Part shown: positions 13,069 to 26,300 of the stretch, piece by piece
How the letters are laid out: every line of letters begins with the position of its first letter
Numbering within the stretch: the first letter of the stretch is position 1
Origin: Monarcha castaneiventris obscurior
Taxonomy: Eukaryota > Chordata > Aves > Passeriformes > Monarchidae
Assembly (NCBI GenBank): GCA_026261815.1
Contig: JAMPIT010000437.1
Coordinates: 7,452,501-7,516,500, forward strand
Direction of reading: 5' to 3'
Length of the DNA stretch: 64,000 nucleotides
Notes under the pieces: generated by a model
Database searches by the model: none
What the model was told of the DNA's origin: nothing
What the model saw: the letters and a program-made list of their open reading frames with translations, nothing else
Made by a program: the position numbers and the translations under genes

Positions 13069-14821
13069 GTAAGATTTATGTTTGCTTTGGTAATCTAAGA
13101 ACTTTCCAAAGGCTCTGCAAACTGTTAAACCTACGGTTGCAGAAAGATTTTTAGGTGTTATTTTCATCATACTTCCCAAGCCATACACCTTTTAGCTAAA
13201 TTAATTTTGGGTTTTTTTAAACTAAGAATTCCTCTAAACCTGTAAAAGCTACCCTTTTTATCCACTATATACAGGTGAATAAAACTACATCTATAAGTAC
13301 ATTGTATTGTAAATGCGTGATAATTATCTCAGCCTTACCCATGACAGAAATATGTAAGACTGAGACCTTGTCTATTATTTCACATCTACTTAACTTTATC
13401 AGAAGGTTTGAGCAATATTACAGCTTTTGGGATGCCAATTTGTTTATTTTGTTTAAAATATTTGACCATTATCTTGGTTCTTTGCTTGCAAAGCTACTCA
13501 TTTTGTTCTAGCATTTGCAAACTTTTCTTAATCCTCTCTGTTTTTCTTAGTCATTTAACATCCTGATTTGTGGTCTGAATATTTTGCCAGGTCAAATGTT
13601 CTTACCTACCAATTTTGGTAAATATGGCATATTAATATTGAGTTGTTTAGGTTTATACAGCCAAATTAGAACAGAAATATTTCTGTTCCTGGCTACCACA
13701 TGAAGGAAAAAATGCACTTTGTTCCAAATGTCTGCACATCTTTCTTGTGCTCCAAGGCTCCATGTTGAGAGACCCCCTGCCTTGGTGGTGAAGCTATTGC
13801 TTTCAGTGTTTTGGATGCTTGAAGTGATCACCTTGAAGAGCTTCCACAGAATCTCCTACTGGGTTGTTGGGAATTGTGGGGGCTTAGAGGGGGTCAAACA
13901 GTCTGTGGTGACGTTACGTTGTCACTGAGGCACTCTCAGGGAATTCCCAGTCTTTCTACTCTCTCTTTTTTCATCGAAGACACTTGTTAGTCACAGCAAG
14001 ACTGGATGAAGTCTATTTTAAGTCATTACTCTCAGAAATTACTTCCCTCTTTCTTATCTTAGCTCACTCTGTCTCTTTGGCTCTTATCTCTGATAAAATC
14101 TTGCTCACATTAAGGGTCCAGGAGAGCATTGTCATTCATTTAAATGAACTCAGTATGTCCTGTCTTCTTTTTTCCCCCAGAGGAAGTGCTTGTTTAATGT
14201 TTTCATACCTGTGTGAGATTTTCTTTTCTGTATCATTTTCTGAAGGACATTCAAACACATTCATTCTATTCATCTGGACAAGTAAGGCATATGAATACTC
14301 TTATCCATTTAAGCAGCAGTAAGTGCTGCTTTTTGAAATCAGTAAGGTGAGTGCTGTTTCCTATTTCTGGTTCAGGTTTGTTACCTGCTCAAGCTCCTTT
14401 AAGACAACAGTTTGGAAAAGTAGGAATATCAAAGCTGCTGCAATGTACTGTTGAGCTTTAAGTGTCACCAACAAGGAGCTTCTGATCTGATCTTGGGAGC
14501 AGTGGCCAAATTCCATGTGCTGACAAATCAGAGCTTGTAGAGGTGAAAGGCTCTGTGTCCTGGGAAAAGGTGGGTGTTTTTTCTAGGGAAAATAGTCAGT
14601 GCCCAGAAGGCGTAACTCCATTTCACTTTGACATTTTACAGCAAAAGTGATCTTTTTCCTGCATCCCCAAACACTGTGTCAGTGAGGGACATTGCACTGA
14701 TACAAGTTGATGAATTGGACTGATTTCTCAGAAGCTCAGTAATAAACTCTGCTCCCTGCTCAAGAGCTGAAACTAATGCCCAGCTTAGCTGCCAACTTCA
14801 GTGTCCGTTTAATGAGTTTGG

Positions 14822-14829
14822 TGACGTCA
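14822..14829. promoter_or_regulatory. Consensus cAMP response element (CRE)
   Basis: The full palindromic CRE octamer TGACGTCA is present, the binding site of CREB/ATF family factors. An 8-mer with a CpG is uncommon by chance in CpG-poor bird DNA but is expected now and then across 64 kb. A cluster of GATAA-containing repeats begins about 40 bases downstream. No promoter or exon is visible beside it, so an enhancer role is possible but unproven. Confidence 0.35.
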
Positions 14830-14869
14830 GTCCTCTAAAGATATCTTTTATTTCCTCAGAAGCCACCAC

Positions 14870-14899
14870 AGCTGATAATAGCTGATAACAGCTGATAAC
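14870..14899. repeat. Three tandem copies of AGCTGATAAC-like decamer
   Basis: Copies are AGCTGATAAT (14870-14879), AGCTGATAAC (14880-14889) and AGCTGATAAC (14890-14899). A related TTGATAAC follows at about 14911. Each unit contains GATAA, the core of GATA-factor sites, at a 10-bp spacing close to one helical turn, so all copies would face the same side of the DNA. It could be a regulatory cluster or simply a small tandem duplication. Confidence 0.85.
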
Positions 14900-16869
14900 T
14901 GCAATATTTGTTGATAACACCGCAGGGATAAAAAATTAGCACTAAATGGGCATGCAGACTGAAATTAGAGTTATTCATAACTGTTTTGAAATATGTTACT
15001 GGGAACAGAGATGAATAAGCTATGATATTTTAGAGAAAAATGGGGATTTTTTTAAAAAAGTCTGTCCTAAAAATAAATCTTGTGTGTCTAGAAGACACAA
15101 TTCTTTAAGCTTATTAAGCCCATACAGGAAAGCTATATAACCAAAAAAGGAGATTTTAAACTACTTGTAATTGTCATTGCATAAGTATTCTAATCAACTT
15201 CTTTCTTTCCATACTAAATTCCTGGATGAAACCGCTTACACAAATCATTCTCTAACAACCTAGAAGTATTTGTAATTATACAAAATCTCTATTCAAAATC
15301 TGAACTGCATAGAAAAGTTTTTTTGTTAACTTCTTGAGGTTTTTCTCATGGAATTGAATAAAATTACTTTTGAGGTAACCTTGTTGTCTAACTTACATTT
15401 TGTTGAATTCAAATAAATTTACTTCACTATTTTGCTGACCGTTATGATCCTCTGTAAAAATACATTTAAAAGACTGTTCGTTTAGCATGCAGGTGACACA
15501 CACAAAGTTCTCTGGATGCTTTCTACTTCTCTACATTGGCTTTCAAGGCATGTATATAATTATGTGTTCGTGTTGTCATGGTAATTGAACCTGGAGTTGT
15601 CAGGATGTGGAAATCACTTGTGTTAGGCTGGAACATAGAATTCCAATTAAAGATAACCATGAGACCATGCTGTTGGTTTAAGGTTGACATGGACAGAGGT
15701 TATTCGGAGAGGGATCTTTATTTCATTTGCTTAATTAGTATCTAATACTTCCCAAGTATCAAGATAGCTCCACAGTGTATCTTCATGTGTTGGAATATCT
15801 CCTTCAGGCTATTGGTGCAGATTTTTATAATGTACAGGGATTTTTGACCTGATGCTGTAGTCCTTTATGAGCAGGTTAAATCTCATTTCATAAGTTCACA
15901 GACACACGCAATGAAGTTTCATGTTTGGTTGATGCAGCTGAAAGTTCAGAAGGGAAAGAGGAAGGTTCAGGAAGAAAGCTAAACACCTGCTACTACCTCT
16001 TGGAGTAAAAATGGGACAGGGACATAACTGAGTCTGTTGGGCTTAGACAGCATTCTGGCTTTATGAAATTTTGTGAAAAAGTTAGTTTAAATCTTGACAT
16101 ATTTAACAGGCTTAACAGGATTCGATGACATATTTTCAGGTACTTTTGTCGTTAATGATTACTGTAAGATAAAATAATAAGTGGAAAAAGGTCTGGAAAA
16201 AACTCAAGAAATTGTCTTAAATACAGAATCTGTTATAATTAAACCATTCCTGACAGACATTTTTCTAACCAGTTTCCAAAGCTATACAGGACTTTTTATT
16301 TTCCTTGCATGTTTGTCTTTACCTCTGCATTTTTTTTTTTATGTTTAAATCAAAGCTCCACTTTTGGAATATAAGTGCATATTTGTGTTATATAATGATG
16401 TTTTTTGAAGTCTTTTTTAGACTAAGGTCCAATATTTCAGTCTTGCAGATTGTTTTCCAGACCACTACTCTTTCAAATTAACTGCATCTTTTAATCTGCA
16501 GACAATGTCCACAACTAAACAGTAATCCATCAAAAAGCAAGCAAAGCAAAAAGATCATTTCAGATGGAATTCAGTGCATGCTTTATTCTGGCTATGAGGC
16601 TTCCAGAATACCTGGAATAAAATACCTGCAGGATACCTGCTTTTATTTGCAATAGCTTTGTAGATTCAGGTTTAGCTTCTGATCCAGATCCTTCGGTGCA
16701 GAACTGTTGTGCTGTTTCCAGCTTACGTTTCTGCAGTTCATTATTTCTGAGAGTAAGAATAATGCAGCTACCCCTGAGCCACAGCTAATCTTTTGAAAAC
16801 CATTTCTACTGAGATCTTTTTGGACTCTAATGGTGTCTCCCAGTGTGCCTGCAGATGTTCTCAGCTTAG

Positions 16870-16991
16870 GCACACCTTGAAATGCTCCCAGGCACATTGT
16901 GGGATTTTTGGGATTGTTCTGTGCAGTGCCAGGATTTGGCTCGATGATCCTTGTGGGTCCCTTCCAGCTCAGGACATTGTATGATTCCATG
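16870..16991 (+). mobile_element. CR1 LINE 3'-end fragment
   Basis: It aligns by eye with the last 110 or so bases of the copy at 11755-12177: 'ctcccaggcacattgtggga' corresponds to 'ctctcaggcacttggtgaga', then come the shared 'tgatccttgtgggtcccttc' and an ATTGTATGATTCCATG terminus. Only the 3' untranslated end remains. Both copies share GTCCTGTGCAG/GTTCTGTGCAG and GGCTCGATGATCC-type blocks, so they probably belong to the same or sister CR1 subfamilies. The upstream limit is uncertain and may lie near 16840. Confidence 0.9.
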
Positions 16992-17632
16992 AAGCGTTAT
17001 GGGAGCAATCCCTCTTCGGACATCAGGATTAATGATGAAGGTACAGAAAGGTGCTGGATTCAGTGCTGACCAAGAGCTCCATCAGCTGCCATTGTCCTTG
17101 CAGACACTGATAGCTATAGCACAATTGTTTTCTGTAGCTATTTACCCTGTAGTAACACTGCTTAGATGATTTTTCTCGGTTTTATCAGGAGAAATTCTCT
17201 GCAAAGATGCCAAAAGTCTTTTTAAAATCATTAAATGTGGCATCAGTTATTTCCCATACAACAAGCCTTGTTACCTTGTGCCTTCATCTTGATGAATCTG
17301 TGCCCAGTTACTCATTTCCTGGTTTCCTTTTAGGTGACTTACAAACTGAAAAAGTAAAGAAAATTAAAATAACTAGGCTATCATTTTTTCCTTCTACTTT
17401 TACAAGAGGCATAATTTTTGCTTTTGTAAGGGCTTTTGTACCCATCTCCGTCCATCATGTCCTTTCTCAAATAATTCTGATAACAGCTTTCAAGCAGTTA
17501 CAGCTCTAAAATTCATCCACTTTTCCAAGACTTTCGTCAAATGTAATATGGCAAAGCCAACTTTGAATTGTTTGACCTACATATTTTCCTAATATTTTTT
17601 TCCCTATTCTGTCCTGGCATTGTGTATCCCTT
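16992..17632. other. Non-coding AT-rich stretch
   Basis: No gene, repeat or motif cluster is supported. A 100-codon forward frame (17207-17509) is compositionally ordinary and unrecognised. Confidence 0.75.
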
Positions 17633-17673
<41 letters not shown>

Positions 17674-17710
17674 GTATGTATGTATGTATGTATATGTATG
17701 TATGTATATG

Positions 17711-17742
<32 letters not shown>

Positions 17743-17749
17743 TATATAA
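17633..17749. repeat. Composite (TA)n/(TATG)n microsatellite
   Basis: About 117 bases of alternating TA blocks and TATG tetranucleotide blocks. The compound structure suggests a TA repeat in which T-to-G interruptions were expanded by slippage. It is the longest simple repeat in the window and is likely to vary in length between individuals. The open frame through it (17568-17777) encodes only alternating Tyr, Ile, Met, Cys and Val and is an artefact. Confidence 0.95.
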
Positions 17750-20700
17750 TTTTATTTATTTTTTAGATAGTTTTTAATTGCAGAAGCCAGTGAGTTACAA
17801 TTGACCTTCATGATAACAAATGTCAACAAAGCAGTAAACAGACTTCTTGGCACAATGTGTCAATAGTTTGAGTTCGCCACCGAGCTGCTGCCCAACCAGT
17901 AGTTTTTCTTGGTCCTCCTCTTGCTCTGAAGTGTATTTGTAGAATTTCATTTTATCCTTTGTCTCTTGCTGATTGTACCTCAATTTATTTGTTTATTTTT
18001 CCAACACTGCCTTTGCATGCTCATGCTCTTATGCTTATATTTTCCAGTTTCCACTTTGAGATGTTTACATTTTATCCTTGAAGCCAATAAAGAAATTGAG
18101 TTCTAGCCAAGATGACTAAAATTTAAAACATTTGAATCCATATTTATATCCTTCCATTGTACTGGGACAATCGACGTCTTGTTTCTTTCTTTTCCTTTTT
18201 GATGAAAAAAAAGAAAAAGCTGTTTTTCTACTTATTTCTCTTTTTCAGTATTTCTGTCTTGGACAACCTCATTTGTCATATCTTGCATATCTGACTTCAT
18301 TTAGAGCTACTTAAATAAAAGCACCTCCCAATTCCTGAAAATGATTCAAACATTAAAAAAGCACCATTTGCTAATGTGTCCAGTACCCTGCCCCCTGCTG
18401 AAGTAAAATGAGCAAATGGGGCTCTGGACACTACTCTTTCAATATCTTACAGGTTGTTACTGATACAATGTGTTCTCCAAGTGGCACAAATGGGGGTTTT
18501 TTCATCCAATGTATGATTGTGCTTTTTGTATTTCAAAATTTTAATTTCTTTCCTTTTTTTTTTTTTAAACACAGTGTAATTTGTAATTATCAAATGCCCA
18601 GATGAGTAGGGTTGTTTTTTAATCTTTCAGATAAGGAAATAAAATCTCTCTTTTAGAACAGAATATTTTTCAGGAAATGTCTGCATCAGGTGTTCCATAT
18701 ATTCCCTGAACCATATATGCACTATTTACAATGGTTTAAAAAATGAGTCAGCAAAGTTGAAACAATGCAATGGAACAAGAAGGAGAAGGGTTGGGTGTGG
18801 AGGAGGGAACCCTTTCCTGAGTACAATTCCATGCCCAGAGTAAACCACACTTGCAGCCCTTGACTTGCAGTGCCTTTCTTTAGGTGCCCAGTGATATTTT
18901 GAGTTAACCTTAAAATCCTGGGTGCTCTGGGCCTGGCTTCCCAGTGAGTCATTTTACATGTCATGGTGCAGAAATCAGAGTGAATCAAATCACTTAAACA
19001 GAACTTCTACTGTACAAAAGAGAGCAAGTTACTGGCAGAACACTCTCTGATTGTCTTGTGTCCTGAATTAACCTGCTCCACCTGAAATTATTTAGCAGAC
19101 ATTTATAGTTTTGTGCTTAGAAGCCACAAAACAAGACAGCTTCTGTTTTCAGTCTCTCTGATCAATAGCATTGCTTCCTCAAATGCTATTAATACTGCTT
19201 GAGTTTAGCAGCCTCAGTGATTTAAAATGTTAATGAGAGATGACAGACTCTTTACACATATTAGTTCTCTTCCAGCCCAGTACCATTAAAGCTGGTAATG
19301 AACCTTCTACAGCCCCAAGTTGGGCTTAGAATTGTCAGTGTTACTGTCTTCCTTCACTAGAAAAAGTGTCTTGTAAATCTGTGTTCACCTCTTGATAGGC
19401 AAAAAAAGTTTTCCTTTTAATTCTTTTTTTTTTTTAAATTCAAGAATGCATGTTGAATTTTAATGGAAACAATTTTCTAATTGGATATTATGCAAATAGA
19501 CATTTCTGAACGTTACTCCTGAAGTTCAGAGAAACATGGAAGAATGTGTGCAGTTTGTTCACCAGAAAATGAGATGTTTCACTCAGCATAATGTCTTGTG
19601 ACCAGCCAGTCTGCCTCTGTCTGCTGTACTTCTTTGAAATGCACTCTAAGAATAATTATTTAAAATGATTATTCAGAAATTTTCTTCAAGAAGAAATCTG
19701 GAAAGAAAAAACTTGATATACACTTTCAACCCCCCAAATTATCTTAAGTCCCAATTATTTCTCCAAGAACGAATGGGACAAGGATAAGCAGTTGTGTTCG
19801 CAGGGTCTGTCTGTGCTGGCTGGGGAAGCTGATAGACACTGAGGGTAACAGACCTTGTTTATTCTGCAGGTCTCTTGCACTGAGATGATGAATGAGAAAG
19901 AAATGTGACAATGTGATGTGAAAGCTGAGAACAGACCAAACACAATTCAGACAAAAATCACCAAAAGCCAGTGGAAACAGTTTTTAAGGTTTTTTTATGA
20001 CAGGAGTTATTCTCAAAGTTTCAGTTGTCTTGGCCCCCTATGTGGACACATATTTTATAATTACATTACCTGGCTGGCCATTTCTTAGTCAGAGTGCTGT
20101 CTCCAAATTAATTTCAGTACCACTGGCAATGACGCTGTTTCCCTGGAATCAGTATGTCCAAACAGAGTGTCTTACAGGAGCACAGAATGCAAAGGTTAAG
20201 CTTAGAAAGAGTCTTGTTGATTTACCTGAGAAATTTTATTTTGATTAACACGTTAGCATTCAAAAATGAAATAACATTTCACAAAGTCTCATGAAAGCTG
20301 CTTTAAGAGATATCAGTTCTGGTTATTATAGGGGATTGCTATTTGACAATTATCAGCTATGAAGCCAGGCTTTATATCAATTGTTTCACAGTCTAAAAAT
20401 AACCTCAAATATTACTGGTTCTGTCTCCTTGTGCCACTTACTGGAGCTTCTACCCAGAGGTAGGTGTACAGCAGTACTGAAACTTGTAATATGGAAATAG
20501 TCCTTTGACATTAAGGGTAAATGGGCAGTAATACTTCATCGCTATGGAGAAGTCCAGAGGGGGAAATACAGCATGTGCTTATAAATAAATCCCTGTGTGA
20601 ATTGTGTTCTGTGGCTAAAGTCTGTCTGTGTCTTAGTGGCAGAGCTTGCCTAATGATTTCTGCTGAAAATGACACATATCTATGTGTGTTTTTTGATATG

Positions 20701-23261
20701 TTTGTTGCCTTGCTCCTGCCTTTTAATATGGGGTACTCAAACTATGTTGATGCTGTCACAAAATGTGTTTTTCTGCCTGATCTGTATTTTTTTTCAAATA
20801 GCTCTTAATATTCAATTTGTCTTTCTCAGTGCCACTGAGCACAGAAGCAATACTTTCAGAGAGCTATCTACAATGATTGCAAGAGCTCTTCCCTCTGTAA
20901 CTACTCAGTAGAGCCCCTCACAGAGGATATAAAGTTGGGATTAATTGCTAATCATTTAGTAATCATCAGCAGATCTCTGGCATAATGGGAAGATATCATT
21001 ACCACTAGGGCTTCATCAATGATCTCATGTATCTGAGCTGCTTGGGGGTGTGTGTGCTCTGTCACTGATTCTGTTTTTTGTGCTGGCAGCCAAAACTTAA
21101 CACATACTGCTGCTGTTTTGCTTGTCTTCATCTTGTCTCTGTTTCCAGAAGGTGTTTACAATGAATTATTTAATGTTTCTGTGTGCTAATGAATGTATGT
21201 TTGTTTTCAATAGGACTCTGTAATTCAACAATCCATTGGCTTCTGCAGCAAAGTTGTGGCTCAGAAGTTCCTCCTCTGCACCCAGTTTGTAGCCTCCCCA
21301 TGTGTTCTGTCTGACTGTTTCTGAATCTTAGCTCACTAAAATGTGCTCCTTTTTAGCCTGGATTACTTCAGTGTCTTTACATAAATACTGCTGTGCTGAT
21401 AGGTGGGTCTGTGATCTGTGGCAGAGGGCCATGAGTCAGTGACTAGCTTCATTTCTGAAACTGCAGTATCACTGCAGTGGTAGAGCTAAAAGGAGAAATG
21501 CCTAAATAAGTCAGAAAACTTGGCACACACCCGCCTCTTGGTGGTTGTGTAGCTGGAGCTTGAAACCCAGTTCTAGACCTCTGTGCTCTCCCCTGGTGTG
21601 ATGCAGGTAGACTGTGGGTGCCATTTACACCTGAGCTGCTGTTAGCTGGCTGAAAGAGGAGTCCTCAGCTGCTTTAGCTGGTGTTTTGGCTTTCAAGTAC
21701 AAGTATTTGCATGCTTATGCAGTTTTGCCCTATTTAGAAAATGTCATTTTAACAGCTTATGGGAATTTCCTACAGAGCCAAGATGTAGCTGGAACCATAG
21801 TTCTGTGCATAAAAGTGTTCTGGGTAGTTGAGTTTCTACCTGCACAGCAAACTGGAGGGAATGTTGATCCTCACAGAGATCAGAGAATACTTTGCTGCCA
21901 TGTATTTGTCTTCAGGGGAGAGAAGGTTTCACCCTTTGTATCTCTTGCTGATCAGCAAAGCTCAGTGCTGATGCTGTAGAAGGGTCTTCATCTCCTAGGA
22001 AGTAGGGGAAGAAATTCAAATAATACACTTGTAAAGGTACCTAAATATATTACAAGCATTTTACATGCTGTTTTGCACTCTGTATAATGTTGTGTGCCAT
22101 CTCAGTGAAAGAAAAATATGTCAAGACTTTAAAACTCTGTGAGGTGCTGTTCTTATATAGCTCAGATGTCCAAGTTGCCCTTAATTAGCAAGATTTTGTA
22201 TAAAAGGATAGCGACCCAAAGGTTCATAGCTATTCCTGTAATTTGATTATAACTGTAATGCCTGTGTGACACTTTCCTGCCTATGATGTTATGTGTAATC
22301 CTGTGTGCAGCTACAGCTCTGGGAAGTTCTATATTAAACTCAGTGCTGTGGTTACTTGTGAATGAAATTACTGGAAGAATCTTGGACAAAAAAGTACATG
22401 GAAGGATTTAAGGCAGAACATGGCAAAGCAAAGGCTGCAATTATCTGCAGCTGAAAACAAGTAGCTTTTAATACGTCCATTCACCTAAGAAGGGAGGGAG
22501 AATTATAGACCACGTGCTCTTTCTCTCCCTTTTTCTATCATTTCTCTTCTTCTTTTTCCTTTATACAGTTTATCACCCATAATTTCAGGATGTGTTTTGT
22601 TTCTTTAAGCTGTTTTATCTATAGGCTTATGAGGTCAGTCATGTGTGAATTCTTTTGTTAGTCACCTCACCTTTTGCCTTGATGATAGAAAATTGATCAG
22701 GCCTAAAGTACAAGTTCAATAGACAACCCCCTTGGTCCTTTGTCTAGGAGAATAGCTACCATTGAAGGCCATGAGCAGGTTGCTATTAATATGACAGCCT
22801 GCTCTATCTCCCACTGTAATTTATAATGAAATACCTAATCTCCATTATTTTGATCCAAGCAGGCGATCCCATGAAAAAGTCTTTTCATCCAGTTCCCAAT
22901 GGCAGTTACATGAGAAATGGCAAACCAATAATTTTTGTCAAGTTTTTTAAGCCAACAGAAATGCTTTTCCACTGCTACAGTTTCAAAAGGCACAGATAAA
23001 GCTCATTCACTGAGATGAATGAAAAAGCCATCTGGGGTTTTTCTTTTTGACTTCCTTTCCTTTTCTCCATCCTTGTAATCAAATTTGAGCAAAATCAAAT
23101 GGGGCTTTCTATGAAAGTACCTTTTGTTGATCTGAACGAGCTGGTAATTTACAAAATACCCTTCCTTTGTGAGGAAGGCTAAAGAAAAAAAGAATCAGTA
23201 GCTTTTAAAGCTGGGCCTTGGTGGGACTCTAAATGCAGTGAAAGCAGTCTGTGTTGAGAGA

Positions 23262-23277
23262 TTGAAATGCATTTCAA
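23262..23277. repeat. 16-bp perfect palindrome
   Basis: TTGAAATGCATTTCAA equals its own reverse complement. The centre ATGCAT is also a minimal alternating element. No function can be assigned. Confidence 0.85.
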
Positions 23278-23358
23278 AGCCAGGCCTGAGTCAGGGTACA
23301 GGGAAGAAAAAACCTATGTGCATTTTATAAGAAGAAAAACCTGAATGGGAAGGGGAAA

Positions 23359-23372
23359 AGAGAGAGAGAGAG
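23359..23372. repeat. AG dinucleotide microsatellite
   Basis: Seven AG units in a purine-rich stretch. It is ordinary. Confidence 0.85.
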
Positions 23373-26300
23373 GAAAAATCTGGATAATACATTAATCATT
23401 ATTTTGGAAATTGTCTTCCTTACTGACACATACTGCGTAACTAGTGATTGAGAACTTGGATTTTTGTTCTATTATAGGCATCTCAACATTTGTCTGTGCT
23501 GCTTTAAAGTTTGAGAGGCAAGGATCCTTGAACACTGCTGGACTATGTTTTAAATGTGTATATATATTTTTCAACTTTGCTTTTTGTGGTTCTTTTTCTT
23601 TTTTTTTTTAAACCTTGCCTGTGAAGTATTATGAGGAAAAATACTTGCAGGGAAGCTGAATTTATTCTTTTTGGCATGCTAATGTTTATTTTTATTGTAT
23701 TTCTGCTTACCAGATTTCCTAGGGGTAATTATTTCCCATTGACTCAGACCACAGGACAGTGTGAACACCTAACAAATAGTAAGTTTGTGCCTTGTTTTTA
23801 TTATTTGTATTTTATGATTAATATGAAAAAGCTGAGAATGTTTGATTAATTGCAAATTCAGTATTTTAAAAATGCTATACAGCTGTATGAATCTATTAAT
23901 GAGAAATATTGTTGTGGTTTAATGCTTATCATCTCTGTTACTTACTATAACTGTTTAGTGAGATAGAGATAAGTGCATTGTCCTGTGTTGAAGATAAAAC
24001 AGCTTGTGAAATAAACATTAATTTAGATGTCATATGTAATGATGTGAGCAAGCCTAGCCCATATTTTAATCTTTCCTTGTTTACAGGCTTGCTTAGAATA
24101 TAAAATGTTTCTCTCTTTCCAATTCTGTTTTGATTCAGGATATAAATGCATTTAAAAACAGCTTCCTGGCTGCACAATATAAAATATGACCGGCAATTTT
24201 ACAGAAATATTGGCACTCATAGTAGAGACTCTGGGGTTTATTTTTATTTTTAAGAAAGCTTCTCATGTTATTTTTACCTTGACTTGTGCTGTGTTCTGGC
24301 AGGAAGAGAGAGGTATGAATGTTACCGACTAAGATCTGATTATTGTTGCTAATGAAGCACTGGCAAAATCACAGTGGCTTTTAAATTTTTCTTTGAAAGA
24401 CAAAGCTTGTAAATAATGTAGGACTCTGAACTTTCAGTTATGAGCTGTTTGTTTCAGATGAAATGAGATGAGACATGATTTGTTTTGTGTTCCTTATGCA
24501 TATGTGTGGACAATGTTGTGCTATCCACTTAAAAAGCAGATTATAGCAAAGCAGGCTGCGATAAGTCTTTTGCTTATTAACAGTACCAAAAATCCCAAGT
24601 CAACCTTATAAAGTTTGAGTGTGGTTTCCATCAATGAGATGCCAAATTATTTAACAAACAGCTTACAAAGTATTTTCTTCTACATAACCTGACTTCTGAT
24701 TGAAGTGGAAAATGTCAAAAAGTTTCTTTTGCAGCTGAATTAATTTCCCACTTCTAGTTCTTACCATTCTATTCACTTTCAATTTCCTTCAGGATTTGTT
24801 TTCTCACATGGTTTTGAGCCATTTGCTGCCTCCTAATGACTGACTTATAAAACAGCAAACATGGAAAATTTCCAAAAAACTTTTTTCTGGAGCTATCACT
24901 GCTACATATTTTGTAATTGTCTACCATTTTTTCATATATTTATTATTGGTAAAGAAATTTGTGGTTTTTTAATGATTCTGGTCTGTGATATTTTTAGCAG
25001 AACTTCAGAATTTCCGCCCTGAGAAATACAGGATACAGTGCCTTAATGGGAAACTTTCCTAGTGCTGAGTGGGGAAACAAAGACACGAGTGGTTGACTTT
25101 GTTTGGATCATGTCATTTAGATAATGTTAGAATCTGTGCTTTCCCAGGCTGGCATTCCAATATCACAGGGCACTTCTTTTGGTTAAATAATTGTCTCCTT
25201 CCCTCCCCCATTTAAAATTATAATTAATCCTTGTTTCATTTTCTGTCCTTTCTCCTTTATACCTTCTTAAACTTTAAGACTCAGTCTTCATTGGAGGCTG
25301 TCAAACCTAATGGGTTTTAATTGATTATTTAACAAATGAAGCAATAACAAAGCTTGATAGGGTCCCTCATGGTCTTATCCATGTATCAAAGCTCGTTTCC
25401 TTACTATGTTCTTACCACAGTGCAGCACCAGCCTGCTCAAGAAATTTTGTGACCTATCAAATTATAAATGTTCAGAATTATATGGAACATAGAGAACATA
25501 GATTTTTCTTGATCTAATCTTTTCCCTCTCATGAGGTCTGTAAGTGGTACAAATGGCTTGAATCGGGACGAGAGGGTTGAATGGAGCTCTGACTTTGCCC
25601 CCTACTGTTTATGTATATTTGTGGATACTCTCTAAACTTTTCCCTAGATGGAGTTACACACAGTGACAACACTCCATTTGTGGCTGAATGTTTGTAAACC
25701 ACTGTAAAGAGTATCTTCAGCTGTGCCTGATTTTGAGCTGTCAAGTTTTATGCTTGAACTTTTCAAGCTCAAGCATGTTTTGCATTAGAGTATGAGGAAT
25801 TAGCATAATAAATTACTTGGAGTATTTTTTTTTAAATAAATGTCTTCCATCATTATAATCATCTGTTGGGAGGGCTTTGTTGCAGGAGAGACTCATAGCA
25901 ACAAAAGAATGCTACTTTTTTTGAGAATGTATATAAATACATATTTAATTTATATGCATAATTTGTATAGTCTTTGATTTGAATCCTGGAGAAGAGTTTA
26001 CAGTAATGACACAATAAAATGGGGGACTGAAGTTATCTAATGAGTTAACAAGTACTTCCTCTGTTAGAGAGCATAATCCAGTGCAGCATAAACTGAGCAA
26101 GGAAATGTACACTGTGACAGATTAGCAGCACCATGGGTGAGCTGCTCTGTCTGCTGATACAACTGCTGAATATAATCAATAATATTACTGCCCAAGCCTA
26201 AGATGTTTAATCAGATGGTTTGGGTGTTTAACCAGACTGAGCTGGACTGGGATGGGAAAAGATTTTGAATGAACTTTTCAGTGGCCTATTTTTTATCGTC

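Larger units (their letters stand above)
12178..16869. other. AT-rich non-coding stretch between two CR1 copies
   Basis: No gene is recognised. It contains a T-rich TTTTG-like low-complexity tract (12998-13068), a consensus CRE with a triple decamer repeat (14822-14920), and a poly-T tract at 16330-16340. Open frames are at most about 112 codons and featureless. Confidence 0.75.

Noticed and set aside
17568..17777. Tyr/Ile/Cys/Met-rich peptide
   Set aside because: It is a direct translation of the TA/TATG microsatellite.
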